A stretch of 64,000 nucleotides of DNA from the NCBI GenBank assembly GCA_039714535.1, contig JBDLJC010000003.1, positions 1-64,000 on the forward strand. Direction: 5' to 3'. Position numbers and translations under genes: made by a program. The stretch's first letter is position 1; each line of letters begins with the position of its first letter. The notes beneath the pieces were generated by a model. It saw only the letters and a program-made list of their open reading frames with translations. It was not told where the DNA came from and did not search any database. The stretch comes from JAGXFP01 sp039714535 (GTDB lineage Bacteria > Desulfobacterota > Desulfobulbia > Desulfobulbales > JAGXFP01). This document shows, piece by piece, positions 34,364 through 43,329 of this stretch.

Positions 34364-35470
34364 TTATCGTTCTGTGTAATTTCTGCTAATCCAGTCCCGA
34401 TAACTTCCGTCGACAACCGCATGCCACCAGGTTTGGTTGTTGAGATACCACTCAATGGTTTTCCTTATCCCGGTTTCAAATGATTCCGCCGGGATATACC
34501 CTAGTTCAACCTTACTTTTAGTGGCATCTATCGCGTACCTTCGGTCATGACCGGGACGGTCCTTAACAAAATCAATGAGAGATTCTGAATGTTTGTGATG
34601 AAGTATCGGGGTTTTGGGAAATTCTTTCTGTAAGCCATGATCCTTTGCCATAATTTCATCAACGGTTTCACAAACCAGTCTGACGATATCGATATTTTTC
34701 CATTCGTTATTGCCGCCGATATTGTACATCTCGCCGACCCTGCCTTTCTTGATGACCAGGTCAATACCGCGGCAATGATCATCAACATAAAGCCAGTCTC
34801 GAACGTACAGACCATCTCCATATATTGGCAAAGGCTTGCCATGCAGGATGTTGATAATGATCAGGGGGATAAGCTTCTCGGGGAACTGATAAGGACCATA
34901 ATTATTTGAACAGCTGCTGGTGGAAACCTGCAACCCATATGTATGATAATAGGCCCGCACCAAATGATCGGAAGAAGCCTTGCTGGCTGAATATGGCGAA
35001 TTAGGTGCATACGGATTTTTCTCAGTAAAAGGCGGGTCATCCGGCTCCAGAGAACCATAAATTTCATCGGTTGACACATGATGGAAACGATGGTTCTTGA
35101 ATCCTCCCGGGCCATCAAGCCAGACCTTGCGAGCTGCCTTAAGCAGGGAATGGGTGCCAACGATATTGGTTTCGACGAACATGTCGGGGGCATGGATGGA
35201 TCGATCAACATGCGACTCTGCCGCGAAATTAACAATTGTGTCAAGTTCATGCTCTAGCAGCAGCTTTTCGACAATATCCTGATCACATATATTGCCATGA
35301 ACGAAGTGATAGTGGTGATTACCCTCAACAGAAGAGAGATTGGCCGGATTGCCGGCATAGGTCAGGGCATCCAATACTACTATTTCATCATCCGGATAGT
35401 TATCGAGCCAGTACTGGACGAAATTTGCCCCGATAAAACCGGCACCACCGGTAACAAGTAATTTATTCAT
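34364..35470 (-). CDS. rmlB: dTDP-glucose 4,6-dehydratase
   Basis: A ~368-aa SDR: KLLVTGGAGFIGANFV, FAAESHVDRSI (residues ~84-94), STDEIYG with the catalytic Asp-Glu, and the Tyr-x3-Lys YSASK in NSPYSASKASSDH. It makes dTDP-4-keto-6-deoxyglucose, used both for L-rhamnose (RmlC, RmlD) and for the 3-amino sugar (FdtA, FdtB). I prefer the ATG at 35470, which is well spaced from AAGGGAC; an ATG at 35476 is in frame. It is the last of the rmlACDB run and overlaps rmlD by 8 bases. Confidence 0.93.
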   Translation of the reverse strand: MNKLLVTGGAGFIGANFVQYWLDNYPDDEIVVLDALTYAGNPANLSSVEGNHHYHFVHGNICDQDIVEKLLLEHELDTIVNFAAESHVDRSIHAPDMFVETNIVGTHSLLKAARKVWLDGPGGFKNHRFHHVSTDEIYGSLEPDDPPFTEKNPYAPNSPYSASKASSDHLVRAYYHTYGLQVSTSSCSNNYGPYQFPEKLIPLIIINILHGKPLPIYGDGLYVRDWLYVDDHCRGIDLVIKKGRVGEMYNIGGNNEWKNIDIVRLVCETVDEIMAKDHGLQKEFPKTPILHHKHSESLIDFVKDRPGHDRRYAIDATKSKVELGYIPAESFETGIRKTIEWYLNNQTWWHAVVDGSYRDWISRNYTER

Positions 35471-36335
35471 CTTCATGTCCCTTGAAATTCCGCAACATTT
35501 TACGCAGATTGACTCGCCAGTGGGGCGGCGTGTAGTTTAATGCATCCGTCATACTATCTTTATTCAGAACAGAATATGACGGCCTTTGCGCTGGGGTGGG
35601 ATAATCATTCGTCCGAATCGGCTTTATTGTAATTTTGCTTTTCAATATATTAAGTGCAAGCGCCTCTTCATAGATTGCCGAGGCAAAATCATACCAACTG
35701 GCTACCCCGCTATCGGTCCAATGATGCTTTCCGGAAAGCCCCGCTTCCACACTACGCCAGATCCCTCTGGCAAGTTCATTGGCCCAGGTTGGCGTGCCAA
35801 TCTGATCAGACACAACACCTAACTCGCGATGTTTACCCATGAGACGCAGCATTGTTTTAACAAAATTGGGGCCATGCACAGAATAAAGCCAAGAGGTTCT
35901 TATGATTAGTGCATCGGCAAGCAAGGCCGCGACGCGTTCCTCTCCAGCTAACTTGCTGGCGCCGTATACACCAAGAGGATTAGGCTTATCCTCTGGCAGA
36001 TAAGGCCTGCACCTGGAACCATCAAAAACGAAATCGGTTGAGATGTGGACCAATCTGGAACCTGTTTTACCAGCAGCTTCAGCCAGAAATGCAACACCAT
36101 CACGATTAACACTATAAGCTCTCTCAGATTCAGATTCGGCCCTATCAACGTCGGTGTAAGCAGCCGAATTAATTATCACATCAGGATTTAACGACTCAAT
36201 GGTCTTATTAACAATATCTTGGTTAACGATATCGAGTTCATTTGAAGTAAAGACATGCAAGTCCACACCCACGGGAGAATTAAGGAGTAACTCTTTACCT
36301 AACTGCCCTCCTGCGCCGGTGATAACAACTTTCAA
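35463..36335 (-). CDS. rmlD: dTDP-4-dehydrorhamnose reductase
   Basis: A 290-aa SDR: VVITGAGGQLGKELL at the N-terminus, VINSAAYTDVDRAESE (~56-71), STDFVFDG and the Tyr-x3-Lys YGASK (GVYGASKLAGEE). It reduces dTDP-4-keto-L-rhamnose to dTDP-L-rhamnose. It overlaps rmlC by 4 bases (ATGA). Confidence 0.92.
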   Translation of the reverse strand: MKVVITGAGGQLGKELLLNSPVGVDLHVFTSNELDIVNQDIVNKTIESLNPDVIINSAAYTDVDRAESESERAYSVNRDGVAFLAEAAGKTGSRLVHISTDFVFDGSRCRPYLPEDKPNPLGVYGASKLAGEERVAALLADALIIRTSWLYSVHGPNFVKTMLRLMGKHRELGVVSDQIGTPTWANELARGIWRSVEAGLSGKHHWTDSGVASWYDFASAIYEEALALNILKSKITIKPIRTNDYPTPAQRPSYSVLNKDSMTDALNYTPPHWRVNLRKMLRNFKGHEDE

Positions 36336-36886
36336 GGGTAACTCTCAGCGTCTTTAAAAGACAATCCGGCCTTGTCTTTTCCGGACACTAGTGGGTGCTC
36401 ACCTTGCAGCAATGGCCAGTCAATAGCTAAATCGGAGTCATTCCAAATAATGGTTCGTTCATATTCTGGGGCATAGTAATCGGTACATGTATAAAGAAAT
36501 TCAGCTTTCTCGCTGATAACATAAAATCCATGACCGAAACCCGGTGGCACCCATAATATTTTTTTATTCTCCGCCGACAACAGCTGACTGGCCCATTGAC
36601 CAAAAGTCGGAGAGCTTTTCCGGAGGTCAACCGCAACATCAAAGACCTCTCCACTTATTACCCTGACAAGTTTGCCTTGGGGATGCTTGATCTGATAATG
36701 AATTCCTCTTAAAGTGCCTCTAGCAGACAAACTGTGATTGTCCTGAACAAACTGGGCGTCAATGCCTGCGTCGGCAAATTTGTCAGCTTGCCTGGTTTCC
36801 ATGAAGAAACCCCTTTCATCACAAAAGACTTCCGGTTCAACAAGAATAACATCGGGAATATTCAGAGGTTTAAATTTAATCATCAA
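36332..36886 (-). CDS. rmlC: dTDP-4-dehydrorhamnose 3,5-epimerase
   Basis: A 184-aa cupin: 'VILVEPEVFCDERGFFMET' at the N-terminus, QDNHSLSARGTLRGIHYQ with the catalytic His and Arg, and 'WVPPGFGHGFYVIS' carrying the second active-site segment. It epimerises dTDP-4-keto-6-deoxyglucose at C3 and C5. It overlaps rmlA and rmlD by four bases each. Confidence 0.93.
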   Translation of the reverse strand: MMIKFKPLNIPDVILVEPEVFCDERGFFMETRQADKFADAGIDAQFVQDNHSLSARGTLRGIHYQIKHPQGKLVRVISGEVFDVAVDLRKSSPTFGQWASQLLSAENKKILWVPPGFGHGFYVISEKAEFLYTCTDYYAPEYERTIIWNDSDLAIDWPLLQGEHPLVSGKDKAGLSFKDAESYP

Positions 36887-37755
36887 ATATTTTCCTCGTT
36901 AAGCATATTTAACAGATATTGACCATAATCATTTTTGCTCAGAGACTCGGCAATAATCACAACCTGACCGGCATCAATATATCCCATCCGATATGCTATC
37001 TCTTCCAGACATGCTATCTTGAGGCCTTGACGTTCTTCAAGAATTTTGATGTAATTAGCGGCATCCAGTAAAGAGGCGTGGGTACCGGTATCAAGCCAGG
37101 CAACTCCTCGGCCCAACAGCTTGACTTTGAGATCACCCCGCTTCAAATATTTTTGGTTAATAGAAGTTATTTCCAATTCCCCACGGCGAGACGGCCTAAC
37201 CTGTTTAGCAATATCTATCACATCATTATCGTAAAAATAGAGCCCCGTAACAGCATACTTTGATTTGGGTTTTTGGGGTTTCTCTTCAATATCAGTGACA
37301 ACTCCCCGCTGATCAAAGCTGACAACTCCATAGCGTTCAGGATCCTTAACCGAGTAGCCAAAAATTGTCGCCCCGACCTCAGAGGTGATTTTTTGAAGGG
37401 TATTGGCGAGAGCATGGCCATAGAAGATGTTGTCGCCGAGGATAAGACATACAGAGTTAGTACCGATGAAGTCTTCACCGATCAGAAATGCCTGGGCCAA
37501 ACCGTCAGGACTGGGCTGAATTGCATAGCTAAGACTTATCCCCCACTGGGAGCCATCACCGAGCAACCGGGTAAACTGCAACTGTTCCTCCGGTGTCGTA
37601 ATAATCAGGACATCTTTGATGCCAGCCAGCATCAAGGTTGACAGGGGGTAATAAATCATCGGTTTGTCATAAACCGGCATTAATTGTTTGCTGATCGACT
37701 TGGTCAGAGGATAAAGCCTGGTACCCGAGCCGCCCGCCAAAATAATTCCTTTCAT
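36883..37755 (-). CDS. rmlA: Glucose-1-phosphate thymidylyltransferase
   Basis: A 290-aa nucleotidyltransferase: GIILAGGSGTRLYPLTKSIS (residues 3-22), with Lys in 'KQLMPVYDKPMIYYPLS', 'LILGDNIFYGH' for metal binding, and 'WLDTGTHASLLDAA'. It makes dTDP-glucose. It is the first gene of rmlACDB on the minus strand, divergent from pilR across a 195-bp AT-rich region that should carry its promoter. Confidence 0.94.
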   Translation of the reverse strand: MKGIILAGGSGTRLYPLTKSISKQLMPVYDKPMIYYPLSTLMLAGIKDVLIITTPEEQLQFTRLLGDGSQWGISLSYAIQPSPDGLAQAFLIGEDFIGTNSVCLILGDNIFYGHALANTLQKITSEVGATIFGYSVKDPERYGVVSFDQRGVVTDIEEKPQKPKSKYAVTGLYFYDNDVIDIAKQVRPSRRGELEITSINQKYLKRGDLKVKLLGRGVAWLDTGTHASLLDAANYIKILEERQGLKIACLEEIAYRMGYIDAGQVVIIAESLSKNDYGQYLLNMLNEENI

Positions 37756-37950
37756 CTATATGCCATATTCCTTGTTAGTATTGAGCAGAGCAAAATATTA
37801 AAAGAATATCTTAATACCAAATATTAATTCATCCAACCATTAGTTTGTTAAATATATTAACGGAAGTCACATGACTTTTTTTATTAAATTGTTAATATAA
37901 TTTAAAATTATTTCAATTCCATATCACATGTGCAATCAAGAAGGAAATAG
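37756..37950. promoter_or_regulatory. Divergent promoter region between rmlA and pilR
   Basis: A 195-bp, strongly AT-rich spacer between two divergently read genes. It includes several TATTAA/TAATAT boxes on both strands and an imperfect palindrome GTCACATGAC (37867-37876). The pilR end has AAGGA a few bases before the ATG at 37951. Exact promoters cannot be fixed by eye. Confidence 0.45.
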
Positions 37951-39312
37951 ATGGCGACTATTCTGATAGTTGACGATGAACTAAGTATGAGGGAGTTCCT
38001 GACCATTCTCCTTGAGAAAGAAGGCTTCCGAACCCTCACCGCCGAAGATGGCGAATCTGCCCTTAAAAAGATCAAATCCGACAAGATTGATCTCCTCGTT
38101 TCCGACATTCGGATGCCCGGCATAGGTGGCCTTAGTCTCCTTGAAAAAATCAAGGCGGTCGACAGCTCCATACCGGTAATATTAATGACCGCTTACGCCT
38201 CCCCGGAAGACGCCGTTAATGCCATGAAAAATGGCGCCTACGATTACATAACAAAACCCTTCAAGGTTGATGAAATAAAGCACGTTATCTCTTCAGCGAT
38301 TTCCACTAAAGAATCCTGCAGTCCGCCTGAGCAAATCAACCCTACAAGTTTTGCAGGGATAATCGGTCAGAGTCCGGAGATGTTGAAGGTGTTCGATTTA
38401 ATCAAACGGATAGCCCCAACCCACGCCAATGTCATGATCTACGGGGAATCCGGCACCGGCAAAGAACTGGTGGCCAGGGCCATCCATAATTACAGCGGTG
38501 TATCAGATAATCCGTTTGTACCCATTACCTGCAACGCTATTCCTGAAAGCCTTATCGAAAGTGAATTGTTCGGCCATACCAAGGGCTCATTCACCGGGGC
38601 AATAAACAACAAGATGGGCTTATTCGAGCATGCTGATAACGGCAGCGCTTTTCTGGATGAAATCGGCGAACTTAGCCCCATTATCCAGACCAAACTCCTA
38701 AGAGTCCTGCAGGAAAGGGAATTCAAGAAAGTTGGCGGCAGTGACACGATAAAAATCAATGTCAGAATCATATCAGCCACTAATCGCGACCTTGAACAGG
38801 AGGTTATCGATGGCCGTTTCAGGGAGGACCTGTTTTATCGCATGGCTGTAGTACCTCTACGTCTCCCTCCCCTGCGCCAACGCAAACAGGATATCCCCCT
38901 GCTGGTAGAACATTTCCTCCGGAAATATTCAACAATATTCAATAAAGAGAAACAAGAGTTGTCTTCATATGCCATGCAGGTTTTGGTGGACTATGATTAT
39001 CCCGGCAATGTCAGAGAGCTGGAAAATATAATCGAACGCGGAGTTGCCCTTGAGAGTTCTAATATTATCCTTCCCGAGAGCCTGACTCTTTCGGCCCATC
39101 GTCGGGCCGAAAGAAACGAACAGGTCGGACCGGCAAAAGATGAGTTAGAAGATGTTTACGCAATTGGTTTGGATAAATTTATGGCCGCCAAGGAAAGCAT
39201 GTTAATAAAGGATGCCCTTGAAAAGGCAGGCTCTTCCAAGATGCGGGCGGCAGAATTACTTAAAGTTAGTTTCCGTTCTTTACGCTATAAGGTTAAAAAA
39301 TATGACTTATAA
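37951..39312 (+). CDS. pilR: PilR-like sigma-54-dependent response regulator
   Basis: A 453-aa NtrC-family activator. The receiver domain spans residues ~1-120 with the acidic pair at DDE and the phospho-acceptor in LLVSDIRMPG. The AAA+ domain (~135-370) has Walker A GESGTGKE, the sigma-54 contact loop GSFTGA and 'NGSAFLDEIGEL'. A C-terminal Fis-type HTH (~415-453; 'AGSSKMRAAELLKVSFRSLRYKVKKY') follows. The very short linker and close kinase partner (next gene) fit PilR, which activates pilA transcription. It may also act on the sigma-54-type promoter at 2295, but that is speculation. Confidence 0.83.
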   Translation: MATILIVDDELSMREFLTILLEKEGFRTLTAEDGESALKKIKSDKIDLLVSDIRMPGIGGLSLLEKIKAVDSSIPVILMTAYASPEDAVNAMKNGAYDYITKPFKVDEIKHVISSAISTKESCSPPEQINPTSFAGIIGQSPEMLKVFDLIKRIAPTHANVMIYGESGTGKELVARAIHNYSGVSDNPFVPITCNAIPESLIESELFGHTKGSFTGAINNKMGLFEHADNGSAFLDEIGELSPIIQTKLLRVLQEREFKKVGGSDTIKINVRIISATNRDLEQEVIDGRFREDLFYRMAVVPLRLPPLRQRKQDIPLLVEHFLRKYSTIFNKEKQELSSYAMQVLVDYDYPGNVRELENIIERGVALESSNIILPESLTLSAHRRAERNEQVGPAKDELEDVYAIGLDKFMAAKESMLIKDALEKAGSSKMRAAELLKVSFRSLRYKVKKYDL

Positions 39313-39343
39313 ATGTCTTTCACGTTTCAGGAATTGACTAACT

Positions 39344-41011
39344 ATGCGTCCTTTCAAGAAAGTCTTTCACGCTGATACCCCTGAAATCCCAGCGTTAACC
39401 ACGAAGAATCAGTTGCAGTGGTACCTTTTTCTCCGAGTCCTAATTCTGACAATTCTGTTGGGCGTAAGTGTCCTTCTGCAAACCAAATCGCATAACCTAT
39501 CAACCCCATCTATCAATTACACTGCATATTTTTTCGCTGGCCTCTATTTTTTCACCATAGTTTCAGCTTTACTCCTGAAAGTAGTTCGTAACTATAAACA
39601 ATTTGCCCTAAGCCAAACAATTGTCGATGCCCTGCTGGTTGGGATTATTGTTTACGTAACCGGTTGTAGTCAATCAATATTTACGATTCTATACTTCCTG
39701 CCGATTCTGACCGGTTCCTTCTTATTGCTCAGACTGGGCGGATTATTAATCGCTTCGGTATCAACCATGAGTTATGGCTACATACTCGCGGTTGAGCTGC
39801 TGTATGATCCCCTGCCCTTCATCAACACAAACAGTGCCCTAAATGAAATCATAATGGCCATGCATTATTTCGCCATTCACGGGCTGATCTTTTTTATCAT
39901 AGGAATCTTAAGTTTTATTATTTTCGAACGAATGCATAGTGCTGAATCAGCTCTATCCTTAGCCACTCTTAGCTATGATCGACTGCAAATTCTCTACAAG
40001 CAAATCTTTGCCGACATCTCAACCGGGATCATTACCGTTAACGATAATGGCGAGATCACTTCTTTCAATCAAGCCGCCGCTCAGATAAGTGGCTATAACG
40101 ATTTTGAGATGTACGACAAGATCTTCTATAAAATTTTTCCAGGGTTTAGGAATGCCGGCAACCATAGATTCCGCCAGACGACCGAATTGAGAAGAAAAAA
40201 TGGTTCAACTATCCCCATCGGCTTTTCATGGGCAAAACTTAACATGCCCGGAGAACATGAAAACTGCCGGGTCTATACCATGCAAGATCTCAGTAGAATT
40301 CAAGATATGGAGAAGCAGGTCAAACAAGCGGAAAAGATGGCAACTATTGGTGAAATGGCTGCTGTCATCGCCCATGAATTCAGAAATCCACTGGCGGCTA
40401 TCTCCGGATCGGCCCAAATCCTCCAGAGTGAACTACCGGAAAACTCCGCAGGTCGCAGGTTGATCGATATTGTTACACGAGAAAGTGACCGCCTGGATCA
40501 CACAGTTGGTGAATTCCTCTTATTTTCCAAGCCAGCCGAGCCCATAAAAGAATGGTTCTTAATAAAACCTGCAGTCGATGACATTATCCAACTGCTTGAA
40601 CAGGGGCGACAATTGGACCAGAAAATCTGCCGCACGACCAATAATGTTGCCCGGGATATGGAAATATGGGCCGACCCAAAACAGCTACAGAGAATTATCG
40701 TAAACCTGATCAATAATTCATGCCAGGCCTTTGGTGAAGGGGAGGGAGAGATAATCATCGAAGCGATTGAGCGGACAGAAGAGACATCCGGCCTTGAAGA
40801 AATCGCCATCAAAATTTCAGATAACGGCCCCGGTATTAACGATCAGGTCCTACTTAACATCTTCGAACCATTCTTCACAACCAGAGAGAGTGGTACGGGC
40901 CTGGGCTTGGCTATCGTTGCGCAATTAATTGAGAGTCACGATGGCAGGATATCAGTCACATCAACACCGGGTGAAAAGACGGAATTCACCATTACCCTCC
41001 CCCTGCCTTAG
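39344..41011 (+). CDS. pilS: PilS-like sensor histidine kinase
   Basis: A 555-aa kinase: about six membrane helices (residues ~25-205), a PAS domain (~225-325; 'ISTGIITVNDNGEITSFNQAA'), a HisKA helix with the phospho-His in IAHEFRNPLAAI, then the ATPase domain with NLINNSCQAF (N box), ISDNGPGI (G1) and GTGLGLAIV (G2). Six membrane segments plus PAS, paired with a NtrC-type regulator 31 bp upstream, is the PilS layout. The order (regulator first, kinase second) is the reverse of the usual pilS-pilR. The stop codon TAG is the first three bases of an inverted-repeat copy (41009-41025). Confidence 0.82.
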   Translation: MRPFKKVFHADTPEIPALTTKNQLQWYLFLRVLILTILLGVSVLLQTKSHNLSTPSINYTAYFFAGLYFFTIVSALLLKVVRNYKQFALSQTIVDALLVGIIVYVTGCSQSIFTILYFLPILTGSFLLLRLGGLLIASVSTMSYGYILAVELLYDPLPFINTNSALNEIIMAMHYFAIHGLIFFIIGILSFIIFERMHSAESALSLATLSYDRLQILYKQIFADISTGIITVNDNGEITSFNQAAAQISGYNDFEMYDKIFYKIFPGFRNAGNHRFRQTTELRRKNGSTIPIGFSWAKLNMPGEHENCRVYTMQDLSRIQDMEKQVKQAEKMATIGEMAAVIAHEFRNPLAAISGSAQILQSELPENSAGRRLIDIVTRESDRLDHTVGEFLLFSKPAEPIKEWFLIKPAVDDIIQLLEQGRQLDQKICRTTNNVARDMEIWADPKQLQRIIVNLINNSCQAFGEGEGEIIIEAIERTEETSGLEEIAIKISDNGPGINDQVLLNIFEPFFTTRESGTGLGLAIVAQLIESHDGRISVTSTPGEKTEFTITLPLP

Positions 41012-41290
41012 CCCGAATATCTCATTAGTAGTTTTGGGAAATTTTGTTAACTGCCTACTTTTAGGGCAATAAATTAATTTTACTCAGATAACTCCCTGAT
41101 TACAGTTTGTACCATGCGCAATCGGGGGGGATTGTTTTCCAGATAGCGTAGACTTCGAAACTACTCACCCTGCGGGCGAGACAATCTGGCCGAATCTATG
41201 GCAGATGCAGGTGATTAACATACCAATATATAGCCAACCACCGGCCTCTTTATACCTTAGACCAGCTTTCTTCGTGAAATATCCGGGCTA
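41009..41290. repeat. Intergenic element bounded by inverted 16-bp repeats
   Basis: TAGCCCGAATATCTCA (41009-41024) and, inverted, TGAAATATCCGGGCTA (41275-41290; reads TAGCCCGGATATTTCA on the other strand) match at 14 of 16 bases and frame almost the whole 300-bp gap between pilS and the convergent cytochrome b gene. The inside has no open frame of note; it contains ACCTGC/GCAGGT fragments and a G7 run near 41124. This looks like a short non-coding mobile or repeat element (MITE-like), or a long-range bidirectional terminator. Confidence 0.45.
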
Positions 41291-41311
41291 GAAATCCCAG
41301 GCAGTTTCACC

Positions 41312-42190
41312 TTACCGAAACAGCCCTACGAAGGTAAAAACCAAGTAGATCACACACCACAACACCCCACCCATAAAAGCAATACTGGTATATTGACGTC
41401 CCCTGACAACTTGATATAACAGCAACAAGGCTAAACCGGGGAATATGATCCCGGCCCAGACAGGTTGAACAATTCGGAGCATCTCCTGTAAACCAATAAA
41501 GAACCAGGGGCCGCTGATATGGAATACTCCGGGCGAAAAAGGTTCAATTGGCGCAACCCAGATCAGACTGACAACCAGAACCAGCATTACCACCAGCCCA
41601 TTGTTTCGCCATGAAACTCGGTATTTACGTAAATGTTCCCAGACAAGATAGCCCCAAAATACACCAAGCCCTATCAGGTGGTTGGCATAGACAACTTTCA
41701 TCCCACTACTGGAAATATTAAAAAGAACGGAATTAAGCCAGTTGCCGACCAGAGGTATTGAGACAATGATATTTTCAGCGATAATGCCGGCGGATGCGCC
41801 CGTGGCATCGGCCCGGAGAATATAGCCGGTAAAAAGAAGCAGCAGGGCAACCGGCACGGACAAAACCAGTTTAAGCCAACGCTCGCCATCTTTGCCTGTG
41901 TTTTTGACAGGGGTTTTGCTGGATAAAACTGCCTTGTCGACTTGATAAAAATAACGAGCAGTCAATACCGCCGCCAGATGAACCAGAAGCAATAGGAAAA
42001 AGAATTGACTAGAGAAAAAATGCAAGGAACGCCAAAAAGCGCCAAAGGGAACAATCAGCTCCAAGGTGCCGGTCGAATAAAACGGCACCGACAGATCGTA
42101 CTGCAGGGCCAGGACCAGACCGGATAAGACCGAGAGATACAGGGCAACCAGACTTTTAGCCCCCCACTTGCCCTCCACAAACCATTTCAT
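41312..42190 (-). CDS. Cytochrome b6-type protein with fused short subunit-IV part
   Basis: A 292-aa membrane cytochrome b. The heme ligands are two His pairs: LHFFSSQFFFLLLLVH (14 apart) and HLIGLGVFWGYLVWEH (15 apart); a spacing of 15 in the second pair is the b6 type, not the bc1 type. The C-terminal part has 'SGPWFFIGLQEMLR', like the PEWYFL region of subunit IV, but is shorter than a full b6 plus subunit IV (~375 aa). It works in quinol oxidation with the Rieske protein encoded just upstream (92-bp gap). No cytochrome c gene follows, so the electron acceptor is unknown. Confidence 0.83.
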   Translation of the reverse strand: MKWFVEGKWGAKSLVALYLSVLSGLVLALQYDLSVPFYSTGTLELIVPFGAFWRSLHFFSSQFFFLLLLVHLAAVLTARYFYQVDKAVLSSKTPVKNTGKDGERWLKLVLSVPVALLLLFTGYILRADATGASAGIIAENIIVSIPLVGNWLNSVLFNISSSGMKVVYANHLIGLGVFWGYLVWEHLRKYRVSWRNNGLVVMLVLVVSLIWVAPIEPFSPGVFHISGPWFFIGLQEMLRIVQPVWAGIIFPGLALLLLYQVVRGRQYTSIAFMGGVLWCVIYLVFTFVGLFR

Positions 42191-42282
42191 CTATCCGCTG
42201 TTCTCCCGCTGTTTATTTCCAGGTAGCCGCGCCTACGGGCCAAAACAACCAAATGGCGCCCGACACCAAAATTGCAAACTCT

Positions 42283-42732
42283 TCAAGAGATGGCAACGAT
42301 ATACCCGGTAATATCCGTACCACCGATCTTCTCTACCGTGAAGATCGGTAAATCAAGGCGAGCGGGACCAGCCAGCCTTTTACCATCTTTGCCAAACTGG
42401 CTCTTATGACACGGACAGATGAGTACCCCCTCAAGTTCATGATAATTCAACTTACATCCCAGGTGGGTACAGGTCCGGGAAACGGCAATCGGCTCATTAG
42501 CAATATCAAACAGGATAAAATCCGCTTCAATTATAAAACCGCCTTCCTTAAGAACCTTGTTGACCTCGAAAAATTTGGGTTTTGCAGGAGGGGTAAAGCC
42601 AAGAAACCGGGCTAAAGGTAGCAGTAAGGCGAAGAAGGCCAAAAACTTAACAACTAGTTCTGCATTGGCCAGGAAAACACGGCGGCCAGGACGAACCAAA
42701 TCCTTCTCAGCTTTTTGGGTGACAGTTTTCAT
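42283..42732 (-). CDS. Rieske iron-sulfur protein
   Basis: A 149-aa protein with one N-terminal membrane anchor (residues ~24-48) and the [2Fe-2S] ligand motifs CTHLGC and CPCHKS, which give the two Cys and two His ligands and the two disulfide Cys. The basic RPGRR segment before the hydrophobic helix suggests Tat-type insertion (RR followed by VFLANAEL), an inference. It pairs with the cytochrome b gene downstream to form a minimal bc-type complex. Confidence 0.92.
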   Translation of the reverse strand: MKTVTQKAEKDLVRPGRRVFLANAELVVKFLAFFALLLPLARFLGFTPPAKPKFFEVNKVLKEGGFIIEADFILFDIANEPIAVSRTCTHLGCKLNYHELEGVLICPCHKSQFGKDGKRLAGPARLDLPIFTVEKIGGTDITGYIVAIS

Positions 42733-42804
42733 AGGCGCGTTTGCGGCAACAAGAAGTCACAGCCCTTACTAGGTGGTCATGTAAAAGAATACCGGGAATA
42801 CAAA

Positions 42805-43329
42805 TCAGATTTGCAGGTATTTCTCTCGCAGTTTTTCGCAGACGTGATCAGGAACCAGGCCACTAACATCACCGCCATGTCTTGCAGCATCCTTGATAAT
42901 ACTTGAGCTGATGAAGATCCACCGAAAACCGGTCATCAGAAACACCGTTTCAACTTCTCGTTCAATCCGCCTGTTCATCAAGGCGAGCTGGAACTCATAA
43001 TCAAAATCGGAAACCGCCCGCAAGCCCCTGATAATAGCCTTAGCGCCTTTGGTATAGGCAAAATCAACCAGCAAACCTTCAACTGTGTCAACTTCTATCC
43101 TATCTTCACTGCCGGGAAAACTATCTCTGATCATCTTCAATCGCTCGTCAATACTGAAGAGAGGTTCCTTGGAACTATTTGCCGCGATGGCAACAATAAC
43201 CTTATCAAAGAGATGCAAACCGCGTTCGATTATGTCAAGATGACCCATGGTTATGGGATCAAAAGTACCTGGATAAACAGCTATCGATTTATCTGTTTTT
43301 TCGGCAACAAATGGCTCGTAATCACTCAT
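42805..43329 (-). CDS. coaD: Phosphopantetheine adenylyltransferase
   Basis: A 174-aa nucleotidyltransferase: the 'IAVYPGTFDPITMGHLDIIERG' segment with the GTFDPxTxGH motif, then RGLRAVSDFDYEFQLALMNR, and 'SSSIIKDAARHGGDVSGLVP' with the family's C-terminal loop. It makes dephospho-CoA in CoA synthesis (panC and panD are also in this window). Two ATG starts (43329 and 43341) are in frame; both overlap rsmD. The N-terminus has ~15 residues more than usual. Confidence 0.92.
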   Translation of the reverse strand: MSDYEPFVAEKTDKSIAVYPGTFDPITMGHLDIIERGLHLFDKVIVAIAANSSKEPLFSIDERLKMIRDSFPGSEDRIEVDTVEGLLVDFAYTKGAKAIIRGLRAVSDFDYEFQLALMNRRIEREVETVFLMTGFRWIFISSSIIKDAARHGGDVSGLVPDHVCEKLREKYLQI

